This document shows positions 1-7,337 of a stretch of DNA of 10,934 nt, one piece after another. The stretch's first letter is position 1. Each line of letters begins with the position of its first letter. A model generated the notes under the pieces. It was not told where the DNA came from, did not search any database, and was given only the letters and a program-made list of their open reading frames with translations. The DNA is from an uncultured Sphingorhabdus sp. (GTDB lineage: Bacteria > Pseudomonadota > Alphaproteobacteria > Sphingomonadales > Sphingomonadaceae), in contig CALMYW010000458.1 in NCBI GenBank assembly GCA_937873665.1, positions 1-10,934 on the forward strand, written 5' to 3'. The position numbers were made by a program, and so were the translations under genes.

Positions 1-1661
1 AGCGGGGTGTTGATAAGCGAAAGTGCCTGTCCTGCAACGGATAATCGGACTTGTCTAGGGTTCGGTCGTCCAGCAGGAAGGCACCTCGCAGGTGAAGAGT
101 ATCGCGGCAGCGCAGCGGGTGAAAGTCTCGGCGGACGGCCGCGGGGTGGTGTCGCACGCCGGGATGGGGCTGCTGCGGGAACTGGCGGATGCGACCGGGC
201 TGTCTGAGCAGGTCACGACCGTTTTAGCCGATACCTACAAAGGGCAGTGGACCTATGCCCCCGGTGCGGTGTTCGCCGATCTGGCCGCAGCGGTCGCCGA
301 CGGGGCGGACTGCATCGACGGAGTCGGCCAACTCTGCGGGGACCGCGAGCACGTGTTCGGGCCCAAGGCCTCCACGACCACGATGTGGCGGCTGGTCGCC
401 CACCGCATCGACGCCGCCCACCTGCCGAAGATCCGCGACGCCCGAGCAGCCGCGCGGGCGGCGGCCTGGGCCGCCGGAGCCGCCCCCACCCGTGGCCGAC
501 CGCTCTACATCGACATCGATGCCACGCTGGTCATCGACCATTCCGACAACAAGCAAGACGCCGCCCCGACGTGGAAGAAGACCTTCGGCCACCATCCGCT
601 GCTGGCGTTTCTGGACCGCCCAGAGATCGGCGGCGGGGAAGCCCTGGCCGGACTGCTGCGCAAGGGCAATGCCGGCTCCAACACCGCCGCAGACCACATC
701 AGCGTCCTCGAGCAGGCGCTGGCCTCGCTGCCCGCCGATTGGCGCCCTGAGGCCGGCGCGGACGGCGGACCGGCGGTGGTGGTGCGCTGCGACTCGGCCG
801 GGGCCACCCATCGCTTCGCCCAGGCGTGCCGCGATCGTGGGGTCGGATTCTCCTTCGGGTTTCCCGTCGACGCCCGGGTCTGGGACGCCGTGGACACCCT
901 CAACCTCGCCGAAGGCTGGTACCCCGCCATCGACTCCGATGGACAGATCCGTGACGGGGCGTGGGTGGCCGAAGCCACCACCCTGGTCAACCTGGCCACC
1001 TGGCCTGCCCGGACCCGACTGCTGCTGCGCAAAGAGAGGCCCCATCCGGGGGCGCAGCTGCGCTTCACCGACATCGACGGCATGCGCATCACCGCCTTCA
1101 TCACCGATACCACCCCCGGCGCTGTGCCGGGGCAGCTGGCCGGACTGGAACTGCGCCACCGCCAACACGCCCGCGTCGAGGACCGCATCCGCCAGGCCAA
1201 AGCCTCCGGCCTGGCCAACCTGCCCTGCCACGTTTTCCAGTCCAACGCCGCCTGGCTCGAAATCGTCCTGACCGCCGCCGACCTGGTCGCCTGGGCCCAA
1301 CTCATCGCCTTCACCGACACCCCACAACTGGCCCGCTGCGAGATCAACGCCTTCCGCTACCGAGTCCTGCACGTCGCCGCCAGAATCACCCGCAGCGCCC
1401 GACAACTCCGCCTGCGCATCGACGCCACCTGGCGCTGGGCCACCGCGATCGCCACCGCCTGGCACCGACTGCGCGCCGCTTTCCCCTGATAGCCGCAACA
1501 CCCCGACCCTGCGAACACGAAGACCTTCGGCACTGGGAAAGCCCGACCACCCCGGCGACACGGGACGACCAAACGCACCCCAAGCCCAAAATCGCTATCG
1601 CTCAGCGCTTTCCGTGGCTCAGCATCACCGGACCCCACCGGCACGCAAAATCGAGGCTAGG
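1..1661 (+). mobile_element. IS1380-family insertion sequence, left end outside window
   Basis: This element carries one large transposase gene of the IS1380 family, which normally occupies almost the whole element (about 1.6 to 1.75 kb). The 5' non-coding part from 1 to 91 belongs to the element by position, but I see no terminal inverted repeat in it, so the left end probably lies just upstream of the window. The right boundary is a guess: read on the minus strand, the sequence ending at 1661 begins CCTAGCCTCG, which resembles the CCT-type termini of this family. Without the left end neither the inverted repeat nor the 4-bp target duplication can be confirmed. Composition is clearly richer in GC than the operon downstream, so the element has a separate history. 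The transposase frame is intact and the copy may be recent. Confidence 0.55.
92..1489 (+). CDS. IS1380-family DDE transposase
   Basis: The 465-residue protein has the length and motif order of IS1380-family transposases, which cut and join element ends with a DDE (RNase H-like) site. The first acidic residue is in the strand YIDIDAT (D141 or D143), followed by the family's histidine and lysine-rich stretch up to KKTFGHHPLL near 162-171. The second is D234 in VVVRCDSAGATHR. The glutamate is E363 in HARVEDRIRQAK, followed by GLANLPC. The start is GTG at 92, with a purine-rich CAGGAAGG (74-81) about ten bases upstream; it ends at TGA 1487-1489. No frameshift or internal stop is seen, so the gene looks functional. 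It points toward the polysaccharide operon on the same strand, so read-through is possible, but about 500 bp separate the two. Long antisense frames over this gene are GC-rich shadows. Confidence 0.93.
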   Translation: MKSIAAAQRVKVSADGRGVVSHAGMGLLRELADATGLSEQVTTVLADTYKGQWTYAPGAVFADLAAAVADGADCIDGVGQLCGDREHVFGPKASTTTMWRLVAHRIDAAHLPKIRDARAAARAAAWAAGAAPTRGRPLYIDIDATLVIDHSDNKQDAAPTWKKTFGHHPLLAFLDRPEIGGGEALAGLLRKGNAGSNTAADHISVLEQALASLPADWRPEAGADGGPAVVVRCDSAGATHRFAQACRDRGVGFSFGFPVDARVWDAVDTLNLAEGWYPAIDSDGQIRDGAWVAEATTLVNLATWPARTRLLLRKERPHPGAQLRFTDIDGMRITAFITDTTPGAVPGQLAGLELRHRQHARVEDRIRQAKASGLANLPCHVFQSNAAWLEIVLTAADLVAWAQLIAFTDTPQLARCEINAFRYRVLHVAARITRSARQLRLRIDATWRWATAIATAWHRLRAAFP

Positions 1662-1998
1662 TGGGCTTCGATGGTGTCGCGTGGCGCATAGCGGCTCTTC
1701 GAAGTTAACCGGCGCACGACACGAAATCGCCATCATCGAACACCGCGGACTCCGCGGCGAAGCTGTGGGATACTTGAACCAGAAGTGCCCTTTTCTGCGC
1801 TGGCCCGATTGTGGTGTGGTAACTCCAATCATCCCAGCTCAGAGGACACTTTCTTTATACCGATACCCGCCAAGCGCCTACATCATCGGTGGATCGAGGC
1901 CAAGTCAGGTGAACACGCGGGAAACTCGATCGGCATCAACAACCATCCCGTCCGATGTGGTTAAGTCGAGTCAGTGTCAATGAGTTAGGAACCGTGGA
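1662..1998. other. Gene-free region between the insertion sequence and the polysaccharide operon
   Basis: I see no convincing gene in this stretch. The two frames open here, one plus-strand frame running out of the transposase region and one minus-strand frame (1602-1832), have no recognisable motifs. An imperfect inverted repeat lies at 1674-1722, and two CCGCGG hexamers at 1743-1748 and 1752-1757 are separated by three bases and could pair. An AT-rich TTTATACC at 1854-1861 might be a -10 element, but no good -35 box sits at the right distance upstream, so I do not call a promoter. The operon's main promoter, if it lies in the window, should be here. The start of the next gene is preceded by AGGA at 1987-1990. 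Confidence 0.5.
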
Positions 1999-2496
1999 TT
2001 GCCGGATTTGATTCATCCCACCGCAGATGTCCAGACCCGCCACGTCGGGCTGGGGACTCGCATCTGGCAGCACTGCGTGGTCTTGGGAGGGGCGCAGATT
2101 GGCGATGACTGCAACGTTTGCGCCTATTGCTTCATCGAGAATGACGTCGTCATCGGGAACCGTGTGACTATCAAGTGCGGCGTATATCTGTGGGACGGAA
2201 TAACGATCGAAGATGACGTATTCGTGGGGCCTAATGCGACATTCACTAATGATCGCTATCCGCGATCTAAATTGTACCCGGATGCTTTTCTGCGGACAGT
2301 GATCAAGAAAGGGGCAACGATTGGGGCGGGCGCGGTTCTGCTACCCGGCATTATCATCGGCGAGGATGCAATAGTTGGAGCCGGTGCCGTAGTGGTCAAA
2401 AGCGTGCGTCCCGGTGCGGTTGTCGTTGGTAATCCTGCCAGGAAACTGGAAGCAGGCACCGCGATAAATGGAACGAACGGCAGGCCCGACCATTAG
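1999..2496 (+). CDS. fdtC: dTDP-3-amino-3,6-dideoxyhexose N-acetyltransferase (FdtC/QdtC type)
   Basis: The 165-residue protein is a left-handed parallel beta-helix acyltransferase built of hexapeptide repeats (for example [30 protein letters not shown]), ending in the family's NPARKL at 145-150. The segment FTNDRYPRS (82-90) is characteristic of the WxcM/FdtC/QdtC subgroup, which acetylates the 3-amino group of dTDP-3-amino-3,6-dideoxyhexoses from acetyl-CoA in the cytosol. The FdtA-like isomerase and FdtB-like aminotransferase supplying that substrate are encoded about 6.3 kb downstream in the same operon, which supports the role. The start is TTG at 1999: it is the first start codon after the in-frame stop at 1981, and AGGA lies eight bases upstream. 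Whether the product is Fuc3NAc or Qui3NAc cannot be told from this protein. It overlaps the next gene by 29 bases. Confidence 0.85.
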   Translation: MPDLIHPTADVQTRHVGLGTRIWQHCVVLGGAQIGDDCNVCAYCFIENDVVIGNRVTIKCGVYLWDGITIEDDVFVGPNATFTNDRYPRSKLYPDAFLRTVIKKGATIGAGAVLLPGIIIGEDAIVGAGAVVVKSVRPGAVVVGNPARKLEAGTAINGTNGRPDH

Positions 2497-3706
2497 CCGC
2501 AACCGGATTTCGAGCGTTCGATTCAAGTCCTGGGTTCGAGATGCGTTGGGGGATGGTGCTTACCGGACGATTGCGGAAGCGTACAGATACGCATCACGGC
2601 GCCCGTTACCCAGGGTGCGCCGCTCGAAACTCTATGATGTCGTGTTCTACTGCGAACAGCCCAGCCACTGGCAGAACATTGAACTCGTTGTCGGCCGACT
2701 CCTCTCCGAGATGCCTTGGCTAAAGGTTCGTTTAGTGACGACTTATGACAGCGACGATTATCGAGGTGTGAATTACCCCGCCGAGTTGAAGGTGGATTTT
2801 GGAATCCCAAAGTCGGAACTTAGTCATCTGAATACGCGTATTCTCTTCACGCCGTACGTGGGATTAGCTCGTGTATTGCGGCCCAAAGAAGCGATCGTCG
2901 TCCATGCACTGGTTTCGCTCACTGGCCTTGACGGCGTATATTCGCCTGAAATGTTTGACAACTACGACTTTATCGTATGCGCTGGTCCACATCATATCCG
3001 AGACTTTCAAAGATGGGCGGATAGCAATTCCCATCTGAGGGGTAAGGTTCTCGTTGCGGCAGGGTATCCCAAACTGGATCTCACGATCCGCCGGGTCGGG
3101 GAGATGCCTACTCCCGACTCGGACGCCTTCACAGTTGTATATGCGCCTACTCATGTTTATGCAGTCAACGAAAAACTTGCATCCCTTCGAGCTCATGGAG
3201 ATTTGATTGTAGACGCACTGCTGGCGGCGGGTTTTGAGGTGATCTTTAGGCCTCACCCGGAGTCGTTCAATGACGCCGATAAGTGTATAATCCAGCGAAT
3301 TCTCGAGCGACATAAACTGAACGAAAAGTTCCGCATAGACCGGTCCAAGAATTATATGGAAACCTATGCGAAGGCCGATTTAATGGTGACAGACTTGTCG
3401 GGGACGGGTTTCACCTTCAGTCTGTCCTTTCTGCGCCCTACTATTTTCTTCGCAGCCGACGAGATCGCCGAACAGGGTCTGCGCGGAATCCAATTTGAGG
3501 ATCGGGGTAGAATTGGCGGTTTGGCGCGGTCGGTTCCGGAACTTATTGATGCTATTGGTAGGATTCGGGTGTCAGGCACTCCAGAAGACATCTTGAGATA
3601 TCGCGAGCAGACTGTATTTAATGTGGGGTCAAGTGCCGATAGCGTCGCCTCAACGCTATCGGCACTTTTCGATGGCAAGTGGGGCAGCGAGTGGATAAAG
3701 CTGTGA
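2468..3706 (+). CDS. CDP-glycerol glycerophosphotransferase-like (TagF/TarF-type) transferase
   Basis: This 412-residue soluble-looking protein has the C-terminal GT-B signature of the CDP-glycerol:poly(glycerophosphate) glycerophosphotransferase family: VVYAPTH near 223-229, RPHPE at 261-265 and [22 protein letters not shown] from about 307. Family members transfer a phosphoalcohol from a CDP-activated donor to a glycan or teichoic acid hydroxyl and release CMP. The N-terminal 220 residues are not diagnostic. No CDP-glycerol synthesis gene (TagD type) is visible. The next genes instead make a CDP-linked phosphoramidate, so I infer that this enzyme may transfer that group, or join sugars through phosphate, during surface glycan assembly. 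The ATG at 2468 lies inside the acetyltransferase gene with no clear ribosome binding site, suggesting translational coupling. Codon use is more AT-rich than in the transposase. A teichoic-acid-like polymerase is the main alternative. Confidence 0.7.
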   Translation: MERTAGPTISRNRISSVRFKSWVRDALGDGAYRTIAEAYRYASRRPLPRVRRSKLYDVVFYCEQPSHWQNIELVVGRLLSEMPWLKVRLVTTYDSDDYRGVNYPAELKVDFGIPKSELSHLNTRILFTPYVGLARVLRPKEAIVVHALVSLTGLDGVYSPEMFDNYDFIVCAGPHHIRDFQRWADSNSHLRGKVLVAAGYPKLDLTIRRVGEMPTPDSDAFTVVYAPTHVYAVNEKLASLRAHGDLIVDALLAAGFEVIFRPHPESFNDADKCIIQRILERHKLNEKFRIDRSKNYMETYAKADLMVTDLSGTGFTFSLSFLRPTIFFAADEIAEQGLRGIQFEDRGRIGGLARSVPELIDAIGRIRVSGTPEDILRYREQTVFNVGSSADSVASTLSALFDGKWGSEWIKL

Positions 3707-4266
3707 GGCCGGATGAGTCGGACCTGACTGGTCGGGGTGAGGTTTGGTGGATTACCGGACTCTCCGGCGCCGGGAAGTCGACATTGGCGGCCGAGGTAGT
3801 GGCGCGACTGAGGGGGGTGGGGTGCGCCGCGGTACTGCTAGACGGTGATGAGCTACGGGAGGTCTTCGGCGCCTCCGCGGCTAATGCGGATAACCACGGC
3901 CGCGAGGGCAGGCTGGCGCTGGCCATGCAGTATGCGCATCTGTGCCGGGTGATCGCTGGGCAGGGGATTACGGTTGTGATAGCCACAATTTCTCTATTCC
4001 GAGAGGTTCATGCCTGGAATCGACTGAACCTTCCGGGATATTTTGAGGTGTATCTGAAAGTTCCGATTGCAGAACTCCGCCGGCGTGATCCAAAAGGGAT
4101 TTACAGGCGCTTCGATTCCGGTGAGCTAAGAAACGTCGCCGGACTGGACATAGTCGTAGATGAACCGGGGGATGCGGACTGGGTGGTCAATTTTGAGCGG
4201 GGGCAATCGGTTGATGCAGTCGCCGATGAACTATTGATTCGTGTGAAAAGGAGAAATCTGCAATGA
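3703..4266 (+). CDS. Adenylylsulfate-kinase-like protein, probable cytidine diphosphoramidate (CDP-amidate) 3'-kinase
   Basis: The protein has the CysC fold: P-loop GLSGAGKST at about 19-27, DGDE at 47-50, the ISLFREV segment, and RDPKGIY at 128-134. CysC-family enzymes phosphorylate the ribose 3'-OH of a nucleotide. No sulfate activation partner (ATP sulfurylase, PAPS reductase) is present. The genes that follow match the C. jejuni MeOPN pathway, where the CysC-like Cj1415 phosphorylates CDP-amidate, so I infer that role. The start is uncertain: GTG at 3703 gives a 4-base GTGA overlap with the preceding stop, as at two other junctions in this operon, and still leaves the P-loop well inside. 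GTG at 3691 or 3679 would add 4 or 8 residues. The gene overlaps the methyltransferase by ATGA. A true adenylylsulfate kinase is less likely but not excluded by motifs alone. Confidence 0.82.
   Translation: MRPDESDLTGRGEVWWITGLSGAGKSTLAAEVVARLRGVGCAAVLLDGDELREVFGASAANADNHGREGRLALAMQYAHLCRVIAGQGITVVIATISLFREVHAWNRLNLPGYFEVYLKVPIAELRRRDPKGIYRRFDSGELRNVAGLDIVVDEPGDADWVVNFERGQSVDAVADELLIRVKRRNLQ
4248..4253 (+). promoter_or_regulatory. Ribosome binding site AAGGAG for the methyltransferase
   Basis: AAGGAG ends nine bases before the ATG at 4263 and lies inside the end of the preceding kinase gene. It fixes the methyltransferase start and is one of the two strongest Shine-Dalgarno sites in the operon. 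Confidence 0.75.
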
Positions 4267-5012
4267 GGACTGAGTGGGATTACACAACCCTTGCTGACGC
4301 CTACCTGAAGCGGCCAGATTACGCCGACGCGGCCATTGACGCGATGCTGTCGATTGCGGGTCTGGAAGAAGGCGATCACGTCTGCGATGTCGGTGCCGGT
4401 GTCGCGCACCTGACATTGATGCTCGCCGCGCGCAACTTGGAAGTTGTCGCCGTCGAGCCGAATGATGCGATGCGTGCGAATGGAATCAAGCGCACCGGGA
4501 AGTTCTCAGACGTCCGCTGGCATGAAGGTACGGGTGAAGTGACGGGTCAAGCTGACGATTCGTTCGACATGGTGACCTTCGGCAGCTCGTTCAACGTTTG
4601 TGATCGCCAGGCGGCGCTCCGCGAGTCTGCTCGGATCCTCAAGCCGCGCGGGTGGTTTGGGTGCATGTGGAATCACCGACAATTGGACGACCCTATCCAG
4701 GCGCGAATCGAGCAGGTGATCAAAGAGCGGGTCCCAGGTTATGGGTACGGCACGCGCCGTGAGGACCAGACGGCGGAGATAGACGCGTGCGGCTTGTTTG
4801 GACCCGTTGTCCACCTTGACTCAAGGGTCATGCACCAGCAGACCATCGAAGAATGTGTCGAAGCGTGGCGCTCCCATGCGACGTTGGAACGGCAGGCGGG
4901 CGATGCGTTTCCCGGTGTAGTTGGCGAGATCGAGCGCTTCCTGAATGGCCTCCGGACGCCGGCCATTCAAATCCCCTACTCGACCAATATTTGGGTCGCG
5001 CAGTTACGTTGA
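4263..5012 (+). CDS. Class I SAM-dependent methyltransferase, candidate phosphoramidate O-methyltransferase
   Basis: The 249-residue protein has a Rossmann-type SAM domain: motif I VCDVGAGVAHLTL (about 40-52), the acidic VAVEPND (E65), SFDMVTFGSSFN near 100-111 and ILKPRG at 125-130, in the order of Methyltransf_11/25 families. The C-terminal half is poorly conserved and probably binds substrate. It sits between the CDP-amidate-kinase-like gene and the glutamine-kinase-like gene, where C. jejuni carries Cj1419 and Cj1420, the two predicted methyltransferases of O-methyl phosphoramidate synthesis. I therefore infer that it methylates the phosphoramidate oxygen, but the sequence itself shows only that it is a SAM methyltransferase; a sugar O- or N-methyltransferase is possible. 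ATG at 4263 overlaps the previous stop (ATGA) and follows a strong AAGGAG. The next gene starts 12 or 6 bases after its stop. Confidence 0.82.
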   Translation: MRTEWDYTTLADAYLKRPDYADAAIDAMLSIAGLEEGDHVCDVGAGVAHLTLMLAARNLEVVAVEPNDAMRANGIKRTGKFSDVRWHEGTGEVTGQADDSFDMVTFGSSFNVCDRQAALRESARILKPRGWFGCMWNHRQLDDPIQARIEQVIKERVPGYGYGTRREDQTAEIDACGLFGPVVHLDSRVMHQQTIEECVEAWRSHATLERQAGDAFPGVVGEIERFLNGLRTPAIQIPYSTNIWVAQLR

Positions 5013-5024
5013 TTTGAGTTGAGC

Positions 5025-7337
5025 ATGCGTTTCTCAACAAAGGCCGGCACGCTAGCTGGCCTGCAGGGGTTACTGAAGACCGCACGCATAGCACCAATGT
5101 CTTTCTTCACCGTGGGCGAATGGCGGGACGACCGACAATCGTGCCTGAGTGAGATCATCGCGACACTAGGTCAGGGTCCTTGGATTGTGCGATCGAGCTG
5201 TGGCAGGGAGGACGGGGCGGCGGCTTCGAATGCAGGGGCGTTTCTTTCCATACCGAATGTTGCTGCCGCAGAACTCGAGTCAGCGATAGAGGACGTGATT
5301 GCCTCCTACGGCAAAGCGCAATCACAGGATGAAGTCCTCGTTCAACCGATGCTTTCCGACGTGATTCGCTCTGGTGTGGCGTTTTCGCACGACCCCAACA
5401 CGTGTGCCCCGTATCGCGTTGTCAATTGGTCCGAAGGTGGCGACACAACAGCGGTAACCGGTGGAATGGGGGGGCATGTGTGGCAGCAGGCTGCCCGGAG
5501 TGCTGCCCCACATCCTCCGGAGTTGGCTCCACTTATCGCTCTGTTGGAGGAGTTACTTCAGCAATTCGGCGGTTCTCCTTTGGATCTCGAATTCGCATTC
5601 ACCCGGGATCAAGTTCAGGGTGAGGTGTTGTGGTTGTTGCAAGCGCGGCCGCTAATTCTGAATAGCGAGTCAGAGTCAGAAGACACCCAGGCCACAAGGC
5701 TTGAGAGTATCCACCAGAAGGTCGTCCGCGGAATGCAACCGCATCCTTTCCTGATGGGCCGTCGTACGGTTTACGGTGTTATGCCGGATTGGAATCCGGC
5801 AGAGATAGTCGGAATTCGACCAAAACCACTTGCGCTCTCCTTATACCGCGAGTTGGTGACCGATTCCATATGGGCCTATCAACGGCACAATTACGGTTAC
5901 CGTAACCTTCGAAGTTTTCCACTGATGCCACATTTCTTCGGTCTGCCCTACATTGACGTACGTCTTTCCTTCAATTCGTTCATTCCAGCTGACTTGGACG
6001 AAGGACTCGCCGGCCGGTTAGTGGACCACTACGTCGATCGGTTGCTGGCGGAGCCGACTTTGCACGATAAGGTTGAGTTTGAAGTCGTCTTCTCCTGTTA
6101 TACGCTGGATCTTCCAAAGCGGCTCGAGAGTCTTGCCGATTCAGGGTTTTCCAAGCACGAGCGCGAGGCAATAGCGCATAGCCTTCGGAAGCTGACCAAT
6201 CGAATTGTCCACCCCATGGATGGCCTGTGGCGGGACGATGCAGCGAAGCTCGATACTCTGAACGCTCGGCGTGAGGAGCTTTTGGCGTCGGGCGCTGATC
6301 CTCTTGAGCGTATTTACTGGCTCCTTGAGGACGCTAAGAGATACGGCACGTTGCCATTCGCTGGTCTTGCCCGTGCGGGGTTCGTGGCCGTGCAGATGCT
6401 CAAGTCATTGGTAGCGGTTGGCGTTTTTTCCGAAGCTGATTACGACGCTTTCATCGGTGGCGTATCGACCGTAAGTGGTCAACTCGCACGTGACCGGGCG
6501 ACGCTCGACCAGACGACTTTCTTGGCGAGGTACGGGCACCTACGTCCCGGGACATATGACATCCTCTCGCCCCGCTATGACGAGGCGCCCGAACTCTACT
6601 TCGATTGGAGTCAGAAGCCGCCCGTGCCACAGACGGTGACGCCATTCTCTCTCACCTTGCCGCAGATGCGCGAAATAGTGAAGCTCCTGGAGACTCACGG
6701 TCTGCACCCTGACCCGGTTGGACTTTTCGATTTCATGCAGGCCGGAATCGAATTTCGCGAACTTGCGAAATTCCACTTCACGCGCAATCTCTCGGATGCA
6801 TTGGCGTTGATCGTTCAGGTGGGTGGCGAGCACGGGTTGGGCCGCGACGACCTCGCCTACTGCGATATTGCGGTATTTAGAGAATTGCATGTAGCGGCAA
6901 CGGACCCAGCTGATGCGTTCTTGCGAAGCATCGAATACGGCAGGGCCCGCTACGCCGAAACTCTGCGAACGAGTCTTCCGCCGTTGATCGCCAAACCGGA
7001 TGACGTCTGGGCCTTCGAGTGGCCAGATACAGCGCCAAATTTCATCACCCAAAAACACGTCATTGGCCCAGTCGCAGGCTGTGAACCGCATGAGCATCTG
7101 GCTGGCGCGATCGTCTGTATCCCAAATGCAGATCCTGGTTTCGACTGGCTTTTCGCCTACCCCATCGCTGGTCTCATTACGGCTTGGGGCGGTGCCAATT
7201 CGCATATGGCGATCCGGGCGGGCGAACTTGGCTTGCCGGCTGTCATCGGTGCTGGCGATATCCTCTACCGCCGCTGGTCCAAGGCGCAGCGCCTCGAGTT
7301 AGATTGCGCGGGGCGGCGGGTTGAGGTCCTGGCGTGA
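5025..7337 (+). CDS. L-glutamine kinase-like phosphotransferase (ATP-grasp plus swivelling phosphohistidine domain; Cj1418 type)
   Basis: The 770-residue protein has an N-terminal ATP-binding domain like pyruvate phosphate dikinase/PEP synthase: VRSSCGREDG at 55-64, SGVAFSHDP near 116-124, LDLEFAFT at 186-193 and the closing LQARPL at 205-210. A long middle region of some 450 residues has no motif I recognise. The C-terminus is a phosphohistidine domain, with GGANSHMAIRAGELGLPAV carrying the catalytic histidine (H727). The PEP/pyruvate-binding barrel that follows this domain in PEP synthase is absent: the protein ends 43 residues after the histidine. This layout and length (Cj1418 is about 770 residues) fit the glutamine kinase that uses ATP to phosphorylate the glutamine amide nitrogen, giving AMP and phosphate. 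ATG at 5025 is preferred over TTG at 5019; neither has a strong ribosome binding site. It overlaps the next gene by GTGA. Rifampicin phosphotransferase is a related architecture but less likely here. Confidence 0.83.
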   Translation: MRFSTKAGTLAGLQGLLKTARIAPMSFFTVGEWRDDRQSCLSEIIATLGQGPWIVRSSCGREDGAAASNAGAFLSIPNVAAAELESAIEDVIASYGKAQSQDEVLVQPMLSDVIRSGVAFSHDPNTCAPYRVVNWSEGGDTTAVTGGMGGHVWQQAARSAAPHPPELAPLIALLEELLQQFGGSPLDLEFAFTRDQVQGEVLWLLQARPLILNSESESEDTQATRLESIHQKVVRGMQPHPFLMGRRTVYGVMPDWNPAEIVGIRPKPLALSLYRELVTDSIWAYQRHNYGYRNLRSFPLMPHFFGLPYIDVRLSFNSFIPADLDEGLAGRLVDHYVDRLLAEPTLHDKVEFEVVFSCYTLDLPKRLESLADSGFSKHEREAIAHSLRKLTNRIVHPMDGLWRDDAAKLDTLNARREELLASGADPLERIYWLLEDAKRYGTLPFAGLARAGFVAVQMLKSLVAVGVFSEADYDAFIGGVSTVSGQLARDRATLDQTTFLARYGHLRPGTYDILSPRYDEAPELYFDWSQKPPVPQTVTPFSLTLPQMREIVKLLETHGLHPDPVGLFDFMQAGIEFRELAKFHFTRNLSDALALIVQVGGEHGLGRDDLAYCDIAVFRELHVAATDPADAFLRSIEYGRARYAETLRTSLPPLIAKPDDVWAFEWPDTAPNFITQKHVIGPVAGCEPHEHLAGAIVCIPNADPGFDWLFAYPIAGLITAWGGANSHMAIRAGELGLPAVIGAGDILYRRWSKAQRLELDCAGRRVEVLA

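Noticed and set aside
224..1561. Long minus-strand open frame (445 codons) opposite the transposase
   Set aside because: It is a low-complexity Gly/Val-rich translation produced by the GC-rich codons of the intact transposase on the other strand, with no motif of its own.
1743..1757. Two CCGCGG hexamers as a transcription terminator
   Set aside because: The six-base stem with a three-base loop has no following T-run and is common by chance in GC-rich DNA.
1602..1832. Minus-strand 76-codon frame in the gap after the insertion sequence
   Set aside because: There is no ribosome binding site, no recognisable motif, and it crosses the probable end of the insertion sequence. A decayed fragment cannot be excluded.
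961..1983. Plus-strand frame running from inside the transposase through the intergenic region
   Set aside because: The first half is an out-of-frame Arg/Pro/His-rich shadow and the rest shows no recognisable family; no ribosome binding site supports a start.
3703..4266. Sulfate assimilation gene cysC
   Set aside because: The fold fits, but no sulfate-activation genes are present and the neighbours match the CDP-amidate pathway.
5025..7337. Phosphoenolpyruvate synthase or pyruvate phosphate dikinase of central metabolism
   Set aside because: The PEP/pyruvate-binding C-terminal barrel is missing and the neighbours match the glutamine-kinase pathway.
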